64,000 nt of DNA from Daphnia pulex (Eukaryota; Arthropoda; Branchiopoda; Diplostraca; Daphniidae). Shown here one piece after another: positions 31,201 through 41,220 of the stretch. Each line of letters begins with the position of its first letter. Positions within the stretch are counted from its first letter, which is position 1. A program made the translations under genes and the position numbers. The notes beneath the pieces were generated by a model that was not told the origin of the DNA, ran no database searches, and saw only the letters and a program-made list of their open reading frames with translations. The DNA lies in the NCBI RefSeq assembly GCF_021134715.1, contig NC_060026.1, positions 10,841,001 through 10,905,000 on the forward strand, given 5' to 3'.

Positions 31201-32533
31201 GGGTGAGATGTTGACGTTCAATAATGGACGTGCTACATGAACGAACGCTATTGATTGGCGGGCACGGTGTCCGAATGGCGACATTGGTAGATCTTCAACA
31301 TGCAAAGATCAATGTGAAACGTCAAACCAAATTTGGGTCCCCAAAAGAAGAAGTCAAATCACGAACGACGGTTTTTTCCAAAAGAAAATAACGGAAAACA
31401 CTATACAGCACTGTCTGTGGGGCGAGATTTCACCTCGCAGGGAAGGGACAATAATTTAAGAAATGAAAAATGGGAAGGGACCACTCACCCCCCCCCTCTC
31501 CCCAATAATGATCGACCAGATTGATTCTGCTGATGCCAGAGCCAGTTCTGAAATCGGGCTCTTATTATAATACCCGTTATTTTTTTTACTTTTCTTATCC
31601 CTCGCGTTATCCGCGATCTGTTAAATCCCGCCCCCCCCCCCCTCTCATTACACTACTCTTCTTCGTCATGGGCAAAACAAATTCCATGTCGATGTCATCG
31701 TCGTCGATTGCCACCAGCTTCGTGGTAAATACACCTGAAAACATTTTTTTTGTTCCCCGGGAATCAATCTGGAATCAAAGCTTCCCTTTGAGACCCCCTC
31801 GTAAACCCCAATTTTTTTTTCTTTGGTGGCGACAAACTTTTCGACCGCAAGGGTATGGTCAATGTCCTCAACAAAATCCCAACTTTTTAGCGATCTCAAT
31901 AATTCAGTCGTAACGGCATTTACGTTTTTTTTCCCTTCTCCCAATGTCGTAATACAGATTCCCCCGAGATTTGCTTGACTCCGTACCAGTTTTCTCCTTT
32001 GACGATTTTTGCTACGCCATTCCTTACTACAAGTAAACGTCCCAGATCACTATTTTTTTTCTTCTTCTCCTTCCCCCGACCCGATTCTCGTTTTCCCCCG
32101 TATCTAAAATCCCGAAACATGATCCTATATGTTTTTTTTTTCTCCCGCTCTCCCCCTCCCTACTCTCACACCAAATACTCCAACAGACGTTTTTTTTTCT
32201 CACCACGGGATCAAGTTTTTTTTTTCCCCTCTCGTCCCCGAACAGAGGACAATTTATTATCCTCACGCCATACCAGCCGCAGTTTCTGTAACTCCACTCA
32301 ACAGGGAAATTGCGAAACGCAACGGGAGGATCAAATTAAGGAAAGGGGGGGAGGTGGCCACGACAATACAGATGCCTAGTCGTACACAAACTTCGCGTCT
32401 ACTATACAAGCACCACCAAGCATCTCAAATTCAAAGGAAACTGATCCACTTCATCGAAAAGCAAAATCTGTCGAAGCCAAAAGTCTCGACTCGAACGACA
32501 GTCAGTCGAGCGTAAACCGCCAAACCATACAAG
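28220..32533 (+). other. 4.3 kb internal stretch without a convincing ORF
   Basis: Open frames on either strand here are short and lack domains. A and T homopolymers of 8-15 bases recur throughout. The part 30,000-31,200 is A/purine-rich on plus and 31,550-32,270 turns pyrimidine-rich. The stretch may hold splice sites, packaging or structured RNA, or may be cargo DNA. No LTR-like ends were noticed inside it, so a nested LTR element is not supported. Confidence 0.6.
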
Positions 32534-33385
32534 ATGGACACGAGAACAGCGATCACCATCGTCATCAACAACACGCGCGTAGTCGCACATTTTATCACCA
32601 ACCTCGCTATCACTCTCATCCAAAAGTGCGCGGCAGAAGTGTTGGGAATGCCGATCCGGCCAGTGTACGGGCCGGATACCACATTCACAGACCCAGTTAC
32701 GGCAAAAGTGTTCAACATCCAAGGAGAGACGACGCTTACCTTGACATACGCGGGCCAACAAGAAAAAGTCACCGCCTATGTGGTAAGCGACATATCCAAA
32801 TCAATTCTGTTGGGAATGGATTCCCTATTAGCCATGCGAGGGAGGCTGTTAAACAGCGTGGGCGACGAACAGATCAACCCTATTTTCCCAATCCCGGGAG
32901 AAGACCCACTATCACCAACGCGACCAATCTTTGCAACGGGGCTAACAGAATCCTTCGCATCACTCGCCTGGCAAAGGCAATCCTCGTATGCCATAGAACC
33001 TTTCCATCGACAATATCATCAAGATTTAGTGACAAACACCAGCTTCAGAGTGGTGGGACAGGTTCAACTGCCAGTCGGTCGACTGCCAGTTGGCACCCAA
33101 AGCGACTCCTTCAGTGTGTTAATCACGGACACAAACACCCCATTTACCCTTGGATTGAACTACTTAAGGCAATTCAACTACCGTATCGAATTCCCCGGGT
33201 TCAAAATTACCTGGCCACGGACTCTCGCGGTCCGCCCAGTACGGCGCCGCACAGTTGCAATCAACGGGCCAACATGCCCAAGATGCCGGCAAGCGGGCCA
33301 CCTGCGCTCACAGTGCACGGGCCGACCACGCCCGGCAGAAAGGAGCCAGGGAGCCAGGGCTATTGACCCACGGCCACAGCAGTAA
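32534..33385 (+). CDS. catalytically dead retropepsin-like protein with zinc knuckle
   Basis: 283 residues; the ATG follows an AG directly (ACAAG|ATGG), mirroring the env start. Residues about 7-97 follow the retropepsin pattern (INNTRVVAHF, LAITLI, then SILLGMDSL) but the D-T/S-G catalytic triplet is replaced by a T-N-L stretch. A second such segment at about 150-235 ends TLGLNYLRQFNYRIEF, again without a DTG. A basic linker and a CCHC knuckle follow at 248-261 (C-x2-C-x4-H-x4-C), then a short Arg/Gln tail. The layout suggests a gag/pro-derived RNA-binding accessory factor, possibly acting on Gag or protease. That role is inference. The frame is intact. Calling it a protease fold rests on motif spacing only. 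Confidence 0.65.
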   Translation: MDTRTAITIVINNTRVVAHFITNLAITLIQKCAAEVLGMPIRPVYGPDTTFTDPVTAKVFNIQGETTLTLTYAGQQEKVTAYVVSDISKSILLGMDSLLAMRGRLLNSVGDEQINPIFPIPGEDPLSPTRPIFATGLTESFASLAWQRQSSYAIEPFHRQYHQDLVTNTSFRVVGQVQLPVGRLPVGTQSDSFSVLITDTNTPFTLGLNYLRQFNYRIEFPGFKITWPRTLAVRPVRRRTVAINGPTCPRCRQAGHLRSQCTGRPRPAERSQGARAIDPRPQQ

Positions 33386-34008
33386 CACCCACTCTAATAT
33401 CGCTCTAATTCTTTTTCACCTGTTAACCATTTTTTTTTACAATATCGTTTGCTAAATTTTTTTTTTGTTGGTTGTATTTTTTTTTTTACCCCTTATCGAT
33501 GCCGTTACCTCCTTCCCCGTATTTTTTTTTCTTTTTCATACACATTCATTTTTTTTTCACCCAATCTCTACCTTTACCATATTTCTTCTTCACCCTTCTA
33601 CATGCCTAGCTACAGATAAATCCCATTACATTTTTTCCACTCTGTAACTTCCTAAGATTTCCGCCTTCCACCCCAGTTTCCCATAACCATTTTTTTTGTG
33701 GTATACTATGACCCATGACATTTCAGTTCCCATTTCAATTTTTCCCCCTATTGATTTTACGCACCAGTATAACGTTTATTCCATCATTTGTCCCTACATG
33801 CTACTCCCCCCCACTATATTTCTTAAAGCTTCCTCCAAACATACCCGCTCCAAATATCCCCGCCAACATTTTTTTTCTCTGTCCCACCGACAACCCTACA
33901 TCCCACCTTTTTGTTTGTTTTGGTTCAATTAATTCTTCCCACTTTTACTGTACTTTCAATCATGGCAAATACGTGTTATTGTTTTTTTTTTTGCCGACTC
34001 CGAGAGTC
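33386..34008 (+). other. pyrimidine-rich stretch before the 3' LTR
   Basis: Almost all T and C on plus, with T runs of 8-12 bases every 20-50 bases. The ORFs called in it (such as 33,465-33,647 and 33,715-34,125) are Phe/Leu/Ser/Pro-rich by composition and not believable as genes. It could act in RNA processing or as a binding platform for polypyrimidine-tract proteins. Confidence 0.6.
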
Positions 34009-34028
34009 GTCTCTAAAGGAGACGGCTC
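34006..34028 (+). other. stem-loop and polypurine tract candidate
   Basis: Directly before the 3' LTR, GAGTCGTCTC and GAGACGGCTC can pair as a 10-bp stem (one G-T) around a short loop, and AAAGGAGACGG within it is the best plus-strand primer candidate. The tract is short and pairs with its own upstream arm, which is unusual. Confidence 0.45.
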
Positions 34029-34481
34029 TGTAATGCCCCGGCGGCAGCCCCGCCCCTTTCAAGATGGCCGCCGCCAAGGACGTCGCGCTATGACGTCACA
34101 CCGACGTCACGCCACGACGTCATGACCGGCATCACCCCGACGTCACGCTAAGACGTCACGACCGGCACCGACCGATGCTGACTCAGGAGTTGCTGAGTCC
34201 GCGTTACCTGCAGGTGCGAGTCAGCACTCGTCCCGGACGGACTGGCCCTCACTCACGGCCAGACTGGGTAGTAACGCCGGCTGGTCCAACCGTGAAGACA
34301 GCCGGGACCGGCCAGCAGACATGCTGATGCGGCAATCCCGCCATACATAAACCCCCGCTTCCTCTCTCTCTCTCTCTCTGCTGTACTCCCTTCCTGTCGG
34401 TCGGACACTCAATACAACTGCTTCTCATCCGCCTACCTGTCTTCGTGTACTCTCTGTAAGCACCCCGGACCGGGCCTTACA
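34029..34481 (+). repeat. 3' LTR
   Basis: 453 bp, two substitutions relative to the 5' LTR: G at 34,085 (removes one of six ACGTCA cores) and T at 34,384. It is followed by the right TACC target copy at 34,482-34,485. Confidence 0.95.
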
Positions 34482-34485
34482 TACC

Positions 34486-36089
34486 CATAATCGACACGCG
34501 TCTATAAAAATTTGTTTTGCTGTGTAACATCAAATATTTTAAATGTCGGGTATCAAAAAAGCTGCCGACTGAATTTTTTTGTTGGTCTTTTTCCCTTTTT
34601 TGGTTTTCCATCCGCTTCTTCTTCTTTTCTTTTTTGTTGCTTAGCTTCAGGGACACATTTTTATTAGCCACCTGACAATTTCTCAATCTTCTTTCTTCTT
34701 CCTCCTTGTATTTTTTTCGTTTTCTTATCTCTTTTGTAAACTCGGCGTTCGGCGTCGGCGAGAAGAAGGAGAAGAAGAGAGAGTCTTTTTTATTTACCCT
34801 CGGCTGGAGTGATGTGCTTGCACTAAAAATGAACGAGAGAGAGGGGGACGGACGGACGGACGGCCGCTGGCTGCGTGTTTTTCCAACCCCATACGAATTT
34901 TTTTGCCAGAGAGTCCCTTCGGGTGTCGGGGCTCTTCATCACTTGTACACACATGTACTCGTTTTTAATAACTTGTGTTTTAAAGGGGAAACGTCAATTA
35001 TAATAGTAACGAAATTCTCCATTTAAACCAAAACAGTGCTGATGCTGTAATATTCAAATGATTTAGTCGTTGCTGCAATCATAACGGTCAGTTATAGTCG
35101 ATTGATTGTCATCCATCTCGGATCTTAAAGACACTGATGGAACCAACACATTTAGACATTTGGCTGGGATGGATATTTTAGCTGGGCGACGAGGAGGAAG
35201 CTAAGGAAAAAAGCAAAAGAGGGAGACATAGAATGCGGATTGTGTTGATGGGTTGGTTGGCTTGAATTCAGCTCCCAGGTGATCGGATTACCAGAAGCTT
35301 TTTTCCCTCTTGTCTCTTACTCTCAACTCGAGTCTCTACTATAAATGTGGCAGGCCAGCAGCTAAATAAACAGATGCCTCGGCTGTACGTACGGTATGTT
35401 GGGATGCGCATTTCATCTACACAACACTCTATATATGCATATACACTGTTGAAATATAAGCTGGCCCGTTCACTCACACATGGCGAACGCATGAAAAATC
35501 TTCTTCCTCCTCCTCCATCAATTGTTTTTCCCTCCAAAAATCTGTTTTTCAGCTTGGCCAAAAAAGCCTCAAGTCAAATGGAGACTTTCCGTTAGCGATG
35601 TTGGAAAGCGTCATCTTGAGCTGACGAAGATGACGACTACTACTACTACTACGAGGCCGTATATATCGTCTATAGTATACACCGGTTGGCATTGATGGCC
35701 CTCTACCCCGTCAGCTTTTATGGACTGGCCGTGGCATTGTAAACAGTCAATTTATTCCGGAAGCCACTGAAAGATATAAACCTACACTTAAAAAAATTAA
35801 TACGAAAGTTGAAATACTTTAGTGCCTGTTTAGTGTATGAAACGAGAGATAGAAATAGAAGAGGCCCAGGTAAAGAGAGAAGACAAGCAGAGAGAAAATA
35901 TTGCAATGAGAAAAGAAAAAGAAAAAAAGAAAAAAACGAAATGAAGAAGAGAGGAAGGAAAAAGGGCTGATTGGGTATTGGTGGAGTTGCGAGGGGGAAA
36001 CGGTTGTTGTTTTTTAGTATCTGCGCATAAATCCGGCAGAGTTGCAGAGAGGGAGAGAGAGAGAAGCGATCCGGGAATTACAGAGATGT
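34486..36089. other. no gene seen
   Basis: Mixed low-complexity sequence with GAC/GGAC repeats (34,845-34,865), TAC repeats (35,636-35,652) and GA-rich runs (35,840-35,960, 36,045-36,065). A 36-bp piece at 35,589-35,624 duplicates the small exon at 36,400-36,435 (start MTLSNIAN on minus) but lacks the GT donor. Confidence 0.5.
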
Positions 36090-36442
36090 AGTTCTGCGGG
36101 CACCAATGAATTTGTTCGCTTCGTTAACAAATTCGAAGGCCGTGGGAATTGGCGTTGGAGCCTCTTCCCGTTCCGTCAGCGGCTGCTGGACAAAAAATTA
36201 AATTAAAACAGTTTTTTTTATTAAATCAAAATGAAAATTTACCTCAGCGATTGGAGCCAATTGTTCCGGATGAAGTTCAATGCGTGGCGGCAAGGGAGGC
36301 GGAACCACGTCGTCAAGGGGGATCTCCTTGACACACACACACACACACTTCACACATACAAGAAAAGAGAGTATATAGTGCACTATAGGTGGGACTTACC
36401 GTTAGCGATGTTGGAAAGCGTCATCTTGAGCTGACAGATAGG
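36090..36442 (-). pseudogene. third copy of the small module (exon 2 plus new 5' exons)
   Basis: On minus, 36,091-36,188 repeats exon 2 of the 8.1 kb gene (QPLTEREEAPTPIPT) but here reads to a stop (RRTTSL, stop at 36,089). The preceding exon (ending APIAE before GTAAAT at 36,241) is partly shared but loses the membrane segment and carries an 18-base AC repeat. A further exon at 36,400-36,422 starts MTLSNIAN with a good donor. Phases do not join cleanly across the dinucleotide run, so I call it a pseudogene, though repeat-length polymorphism could restore phase. Confidence 0.4.
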
Positions 36443-36562
36443 CTGTTGACCGGCGGAATTGAAATATTTAATCAAAAGTGTGTACTACCGAATGGCGAAT
36501 GCAACTGTCAAGCCAGAAGTCTGAACTCTGAATACTTCATGTAGTAGCAGACTAATTTCCAA

Positions 36563-36626
36563 GTGGCTCAGGTTAATGGTATAGCCTTAGCCCAGCACTC
36601 TGGCGGTAGGATGTTCGAGTCTAGTT
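36563..36626 (+). repeat. tRNA-like (box A/B) fragment
   Basis: GTGGCTCAGG and GATGTTCGAGTCTAG resemble the fragment at 13,751-13,807 with the same spacing. Likely a relic of a tRNA-derived short interspersed element. It has no intact anticodon stem. Confidence 0.4.
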
Positions 36627-37330
36627 GAAGTCGGGTCGTTATAATTCGCCATGTCATCATCTCCTTTTAAGGACTAAAATGAGGAATGTGATGTGGAAAT
36701 CACGAATCGGCCACCATAGCGAGCCGCTTGACTTCTGCTTGGTATTTTGATTTGTGTTGGCTAAATTTCCATATTTTGCTTGCTTAGTATTAAAATATTT
36801 GTTGAAGTACTATCTACTATGGCAGTTTCAGACATTAAAGAGTTTTCTAAGCCCATTAGAAAAGGAATTGTCGATAGGGGATGGATAGCTGATGCAGTCA
36901 GTGTGCGAAAACGATTTATTGCTTGTTTTTGCATGAGATTTTTAACGACTGTACGCATTCAGAAGAAGGATATATTTAAATTAGATAAAAAAATCCACAT
37001 TCTCGAAATTAGGAGTTCAGGAAAATGCATAACTGCGTAATCTTTTTGGAGAGTTCTTATCGATAAAAAGTTTTAGCCTCTAATTAAGAGACTATAATGA
37101 TTATGCTACCTTAGCACAGTTAGAATCCTTTACTTTTTGTTGCCTTTTTCTTAATTCTATTTTCTCTTCTTTTTGATTGATATTTGATTAATTTTTGTCT
37201 ACCCTTTTTACAAGAAATTGTGTTCATACCTTTATTTCTTTTTGGTTAATTTCTGTGAAGTAAAAATGCTTTGAATAGCAGGAAATAAAATAACAATTTC
37301 AACATCAAAAATCAAGAAAATGATTGTCAG
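36627..37330. other. no confident gene
   Basis: A frame is open on both strands at 36,780-37,040 without recognised motifs; the rest is AT-rich. Confidence 0.45.
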
Positions 37331-37997
37331 CCTCTTTTGAAAAAAACGTTTATGAAAACCTTGCCTGATACTGCACTTCTCAATGCTACCGTCCACATTG
37401 AAACACTTGGTGAAGTCCAGATTCCTGTATCTCTACAGGTAAGGATGTTTTATTAAAGTTTAATTAACATGTACACTTTTTATTGTTATACAAACTTCAT
37501 CATTATTCAAATCTTTCAAATGTAGGATATTGACAAACTAAAAACAGTTTCCGGGGAGTTATCTTATGGAAGAGGATGCAGCATTCCTCTCGAAAACTCT
37601 TTAAGATTAGCAAAGGAGATAACAATGCCGAAAGTGCTCTTTTCAACTCATGAGAGTTATGACATTTGGTCAATTGTTGGATGCCATCTACGGCTACCTG
37701 TTGATGTTATAGATGTAGAAATCAAGCTGACTAAATTATTGTTATATGAAGCTGGCGGCCATTACAAAGAAATAGTCTGTGATCCCAAACATTGTGGTAT
37801 ATTTACAGTTTATCATAGTTTATGCATTTTTAATTGGTAGTTATTCTATTTTCTTCAAAGGAACTTTTGGTACGGTGATTCTTCAATTACCTGTTGAAGG
37901 TGGTCAACTGGTCATGAAGGCGGAGGAAATGAACAAATCATCTTTTAGACACGCAATGAAACCGGAAGCGCTGGAGCGCCCCGGAAAAAGCCAATAA
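37331..37997 (+). pseudogene. 2OG-Fe(II) oxygenase-like fragment lacking the HxD histidine
   Basis: Three exons join in phase: about 37,331-37,438, 37,526-37,796 and 37,861-37,997 (donors GTAAGG and GTATAT, acceptors TGTAG and CAAAG). The text LLLYEAGGHYKEIVCDPKHCGTF and VILQLPVEGGQLV has the layout of the prolyl-hydroxylase-like 2OG-Fe(II) oxygenases expanded in invertebrates and fungi. At the place of the iron-binding H-x-D the sequence reads V-C-D, so the histidine is missing. The frame ends soon after the core strand, without the second iron ligand. Upstream start not found. A decayed copy or pseudo-enzyme fragment. Confidence 0.45.
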
Positions 37998-38453
37998 AAA
38001 AAGCAACAGCAGAAGAGAGAGAGTTCTAAAGAACAATGATGAATTAACACGCAAGTTATAAGAAAGATCAATTCAAACGTTTAAATCTTGAAAAGTATAT
38101 CTAGCATCTCCGTCGGGAGTCGGGACGGTGCTCTCTTCCATTAGCGCTCAACATCAGAGACCAAGGGATTCTCTCTGACTTATTTAACTGGCAGTAGAAA
38201 GTTGCTGCCAACACGGGCTCCATCACTTCCGATTTACTGTTCTTCCCGGTAATATATATACAATATCATCCAAAAGGGTATGCAGCAGTCATCGGAATGT
38301 AACACGCTCACATTGTCCCCGTATAGCATATAAGAGTAGAGAGGGTACATGTTGTACATATATACCGGGTCATGAAATAATACTGATCGCATACTCATCT
38401 GGACTTCCTAAATGAAAGTTATATTCTCTTTTTCGATTAGAACCAAGTACCTA

Positions 38454-39735
38454 CACAGCGGCGCAATAGTACTTAAAATTCAGTATTTCAGAACCCTGTG
38501 CATACTTAAAACGCGAAGTACTTTTATTAGTATGCTGAAAATTTAGTAACACCTTGTTTGGGTGCTGAAAACGCAATGTCCATGCTTAATAATTGAAAGT
38601 ACTATGGAAATAAGCACCCTGTTTTCCGTTTAAGCATGCACTTTTAATTTTCTGCCCCCTCTGAATACTTTTTTTCAACAGTCTATGCTTATTTTCTGTA
38701 GGGTGCTTAATTTAGAAAGGGCATTTCAATTTTTAAGCACCCTGATGAAATTTCACTATGATGCCATTCCCCTGATGAGCCAGTTTCTCAGGAAAGAAAT
38801 TAACGTCCCCTTTCATTAAAGGTAATCCCCTGAAAACTTGCTATAAAAAAATTTAGTCTCAAGGTTGGTAGGCCTATCTTAGACACCACCTCTAAGGCTC
38901 TAACTCTTTATTTTTATTTGCCGCGCGTCTATAATCCCCTATTTTGTTCCCCCCTCCCCGGCACTCACTACCGAGTTTGCACAATCAGTGGTTGAAACAA
39001 GGGGGGTACTGATTACAATCAACTATCATAACACTTGCCCGTCATAATAAACGGCAAGTGAATCAATTTTTTACAGGGAATACTGGGTCTAATTCTAGGT
39101 ATTTCACAAACGTGCTTGCTGAATTTAAAAATTCATAAATGTCGCACTTTATAAATTGTCGCAGTTTATAAATAGCCGCAATTGATATCTTTAAAATTCA
39201 TATTCTGTCAAATCCCTATACTGACTGTTCTTGTGTAATCTGTTAGCACGTGTTTAACTAACATGAGGTTCATGAAAAACTCTAAGTCCTTTTTAACGAA
39301 TGTCCCACATTATTTACATCGTCTTAATATATTATAAGGGTATAATGTCACATAGCTCAGTTGACAGCGTTCGAAGCTCAGAATCTCAAGCAATTGAGTG
39401 TTGGGTTCAAATCCAGTTAAAGACTAAACTTAGAAGGAACTCACAAAGTATATTTTTTCTTCGCAAATTTTAACACAGAATATGACCTTGGGTTGGGGGT
39501 GAGTGGTCACCCACACTTGAATAGAAAAAAGACGGGCGCTCTACCCCTGCCCTTGAAAGGGGATTGTGGGGAGAATCATTAGCCGAAGGTTGTAATTTTT
39601 TGAAAGTACATTTATTTTAAGCATGCAAAATACGATAAGCACCCAGTTTTTTAAGCACCCATTTTTATTGTAAGCACCTTGTCACTTTTAATCATTCTTC
39701 GCCTTGTGAATTTTCAGCCACTTAACGCCGCTGTG
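38454..39735. mobile_element. 1.28 kb MITE with CACAGCGGCG ends and TA target site
   Basis: The left end CACAGCGGCG at 38,454 and its inverted copy ending at 39,735 are each flanked by TA (38,452-53 and 39,736-37), as for Tc1/mariner-type insertions. The ends stay similar for about 30 bases (both continue to a TGAAAATTCA/AAAATTCAG-like string). Subterminal AAGCACCC motifs recur near both ends. It has no transposase frame, so it is non-autonomous. A tRNA-like block lies inside at about 39,347. Confidence 0.65.
39347..39424 (+). repeat. tRNA-like sequence inside the MITE
   Basis: CATAGCTCAGTTGACAGCG (box A-like) and TTGGGTTCAAATCCAG (box B, perfect T loop) are spaced as in a tRNA, but no complete acceptor or anticodon stem forms. 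A tRNA-derived SINE head or tRNA pseudogene. Confidence 0.45.
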
Positions 39736-39737
39736 TA

Positions 39738-40502
39738 CAGCGAGAGAGCGGGGGCCGAATTAGAAAAGTCCATTGCTGCTCTCGTTACATATTTCCTATG
39801 GATTTTTCACGTTGCAGTCCTGGATGCATTATATACGCTTCGACTTCCCCGAAAATTGTCTAGCCAACACAACCCCCGCATCCAGCACAGCAAGAAATAC
39901 ATACATAAATGTATAGTAGCCTACGTCTTTTTATTCTTTATTTTCTACCCTCCTCCTCCTCCTCACTCCATCCGCATCGGAGCTTGCGGAAAAGTCAATC
40001 GGATGATTTGGTTTGTTGTTGTTTGCTTTTGTCATCATTGCCTGGGAAGAGATCCAACTCCGGGCCTCTTCTTATTATTGGCTCTACCCAACGTATAGAT
40101 ATAGTCATTTATATACCATATTTTGTATCCACATCGAAATATCACCAGCCGGACATGCCAATCCGCCAGGATGAAACGGTCAAAAATCGAAAAAAAAAAA
40201 ATCAAAAATTCGGCTACCCCCTGAAAGTTTTCCGTTAATATCTCCAAAAATATGTTAGCTAGACGATTGCGACTTTCACAAATGGACGTAGAAATTTATA
40301 TCAATAATACCCGATCAACTTTATGACAGTATTTCCCCCTAAACCTTTTGCCAGTAGCCAAGAAGTCTACTGCCCCGCCTCTGTCCCTCGGCTCCCAGAC
40401 TACAATAAGCAATAATAACTAATAACTAATAAGGCAATTACCAATTTGAAGGATGCATTATATTTTATTGATCAGATTACAACCAGAAAAAAGAAAGTGG
40501 TA
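39738..40502. other. no gene; 3' flank of MBIP
   Basis: Open frames overlap each other on both strands without motifs. AATAAA on minus near 40,468-40,475 is the likely poly(A) signal for the MBIP gene. Confidence 0.5.
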
Positions 40503-41220
40503 CTATACTAATTTTCTACGTAATTCATCCATTTTTTGTTCAATTTTTGATATCAAATCTTCATCTTCTTTATTATTCTGAAGATTAAACGGTCCGTCGA
40601 AATATTCAGGACTAATGCTTTCCAAATGAAGGATTCTATCTTCAAGGGCTTTCAAGCGTCCGTACACATCCAGTGGAATAGGTTGTTCTCTTGAATTAAA
40701 ACCCAAGTGTTTTTCCATATTTTGTAGCCGTTCTTGGATAGCAGGAGTCGGATTCAATTTGGTGTTTACTGAAGATGGAGCCGGAACTTCAGAGTGTGTT
40801 TGTGGTCCCCACATATTTACGCATCTCGACACTAAAACGTAAAGAAATCAGTAATCAGCGTTGAATCCTTAAAATAAAATAATTTTACCCTTTAGATGAC
40901 TTTTACTATCTTTTCTGCTTACAAGCACTGCCTCTGTGCGAGCACATGAATTCTCTAATTCGTTTAATGGTAGTCTGTGACAGAACTCCTGAACGTTGAA
41001 TACGTCCGACTCTGATCGTTTCCGTTCCATAAACGCAGTAATTCGTTTTCCCAACTGAAAAATTAAAAACATTTAAAATATTTATTGAGAAAAGACTTGA
41101 TAAAAGTAAAACGGATCAACAATACCTCTAAATTTGAAGCCTTGATCTGAACGCAATCGGCAGCTGCATAGTCCACCATTATTTTCCTCTTTTTAGATAG
41201 ACTAGCGTCTTCTTCTTGAT
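40503..41220 (-). CDS. Mbip: MBIP (MAP3K12-binding inhibitory protein, ATAC complex), 5' end open
   Basis: Three exons on minus join in phase: 41,126-41,220, 40,889-41,054 and 40,503-40,831. The product reads DQEEDASLSKKRKI (a nuclear-localisation-like patch), then ITAFMERKRSE, EFCHRL, ENSCARTEAV and a C-terminal LKALEDRILHLESISPEYF. These are the hallmark blocks of MBIP, a coiled-coil subunit of the ATAC histone acetyltransferase complex that also binds leucine-zipper MAP3Ks. The C-terminal 30 residues are a predicted coiled coil. The first exon shown begins inside a codon at an acceptor (GATATAG), so at least one upstream exon is missing from my model, probably within 41,221-41,740. Confidence 0.85.

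Larger units (their letters stand above)
18396..34481 (+). mobile_element. complete ~16.1 kb Ty3/gypsy-type LTR element with env, ankyrin and pseudo-protease ORFs
   Basis: Identical-length 453-bp LTRs (TG...CA) bound the element, with a 4-bp target duplication TACC at 18,392 and 34,482. The LTRs differ at only two sites (A18452/G34085, C18751/T34384), so insertion was recent. Inside are gag, pol in the -1 frame, an envelope-like ORF, an ankyrin-repeat ORF, a long non-coding stretch and a zinc-knuckle ORF, all on plus and all open. The domain order protease-RT-RNase H-integrase marks Ty3/gypsy (Metaviridae) type. About 16 kb is far longer than the usual 5-9 kb, and the excess is downstream of env. 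The ORFs have no stops or frameshifts other than the programmed gag-pol one, so the element may be active. Confidence 0.95.

Noticed and set aside
31521..32515. Pro/Phe/Ser-rich frames within the element
   Set aside because: Translations of pyrimidine-rich DNA; overlapping frames on both strands are all open.
28220..32533. nested second LTR element
   Set aside because: No internal direct repeats or TG...CA ends seen, and no pol motifs in this stretch.
32626..33366. 246-residue plus frame overlapping the pseudo-protease ORF
   Set aside because: Alternative frame with no domain; the 32,534 frame carries the zinc knuckle and protease-like pattern.
39679..40098. 139-residue plus frame
   Set aside because: Starts inside the MITE end and has no domain.
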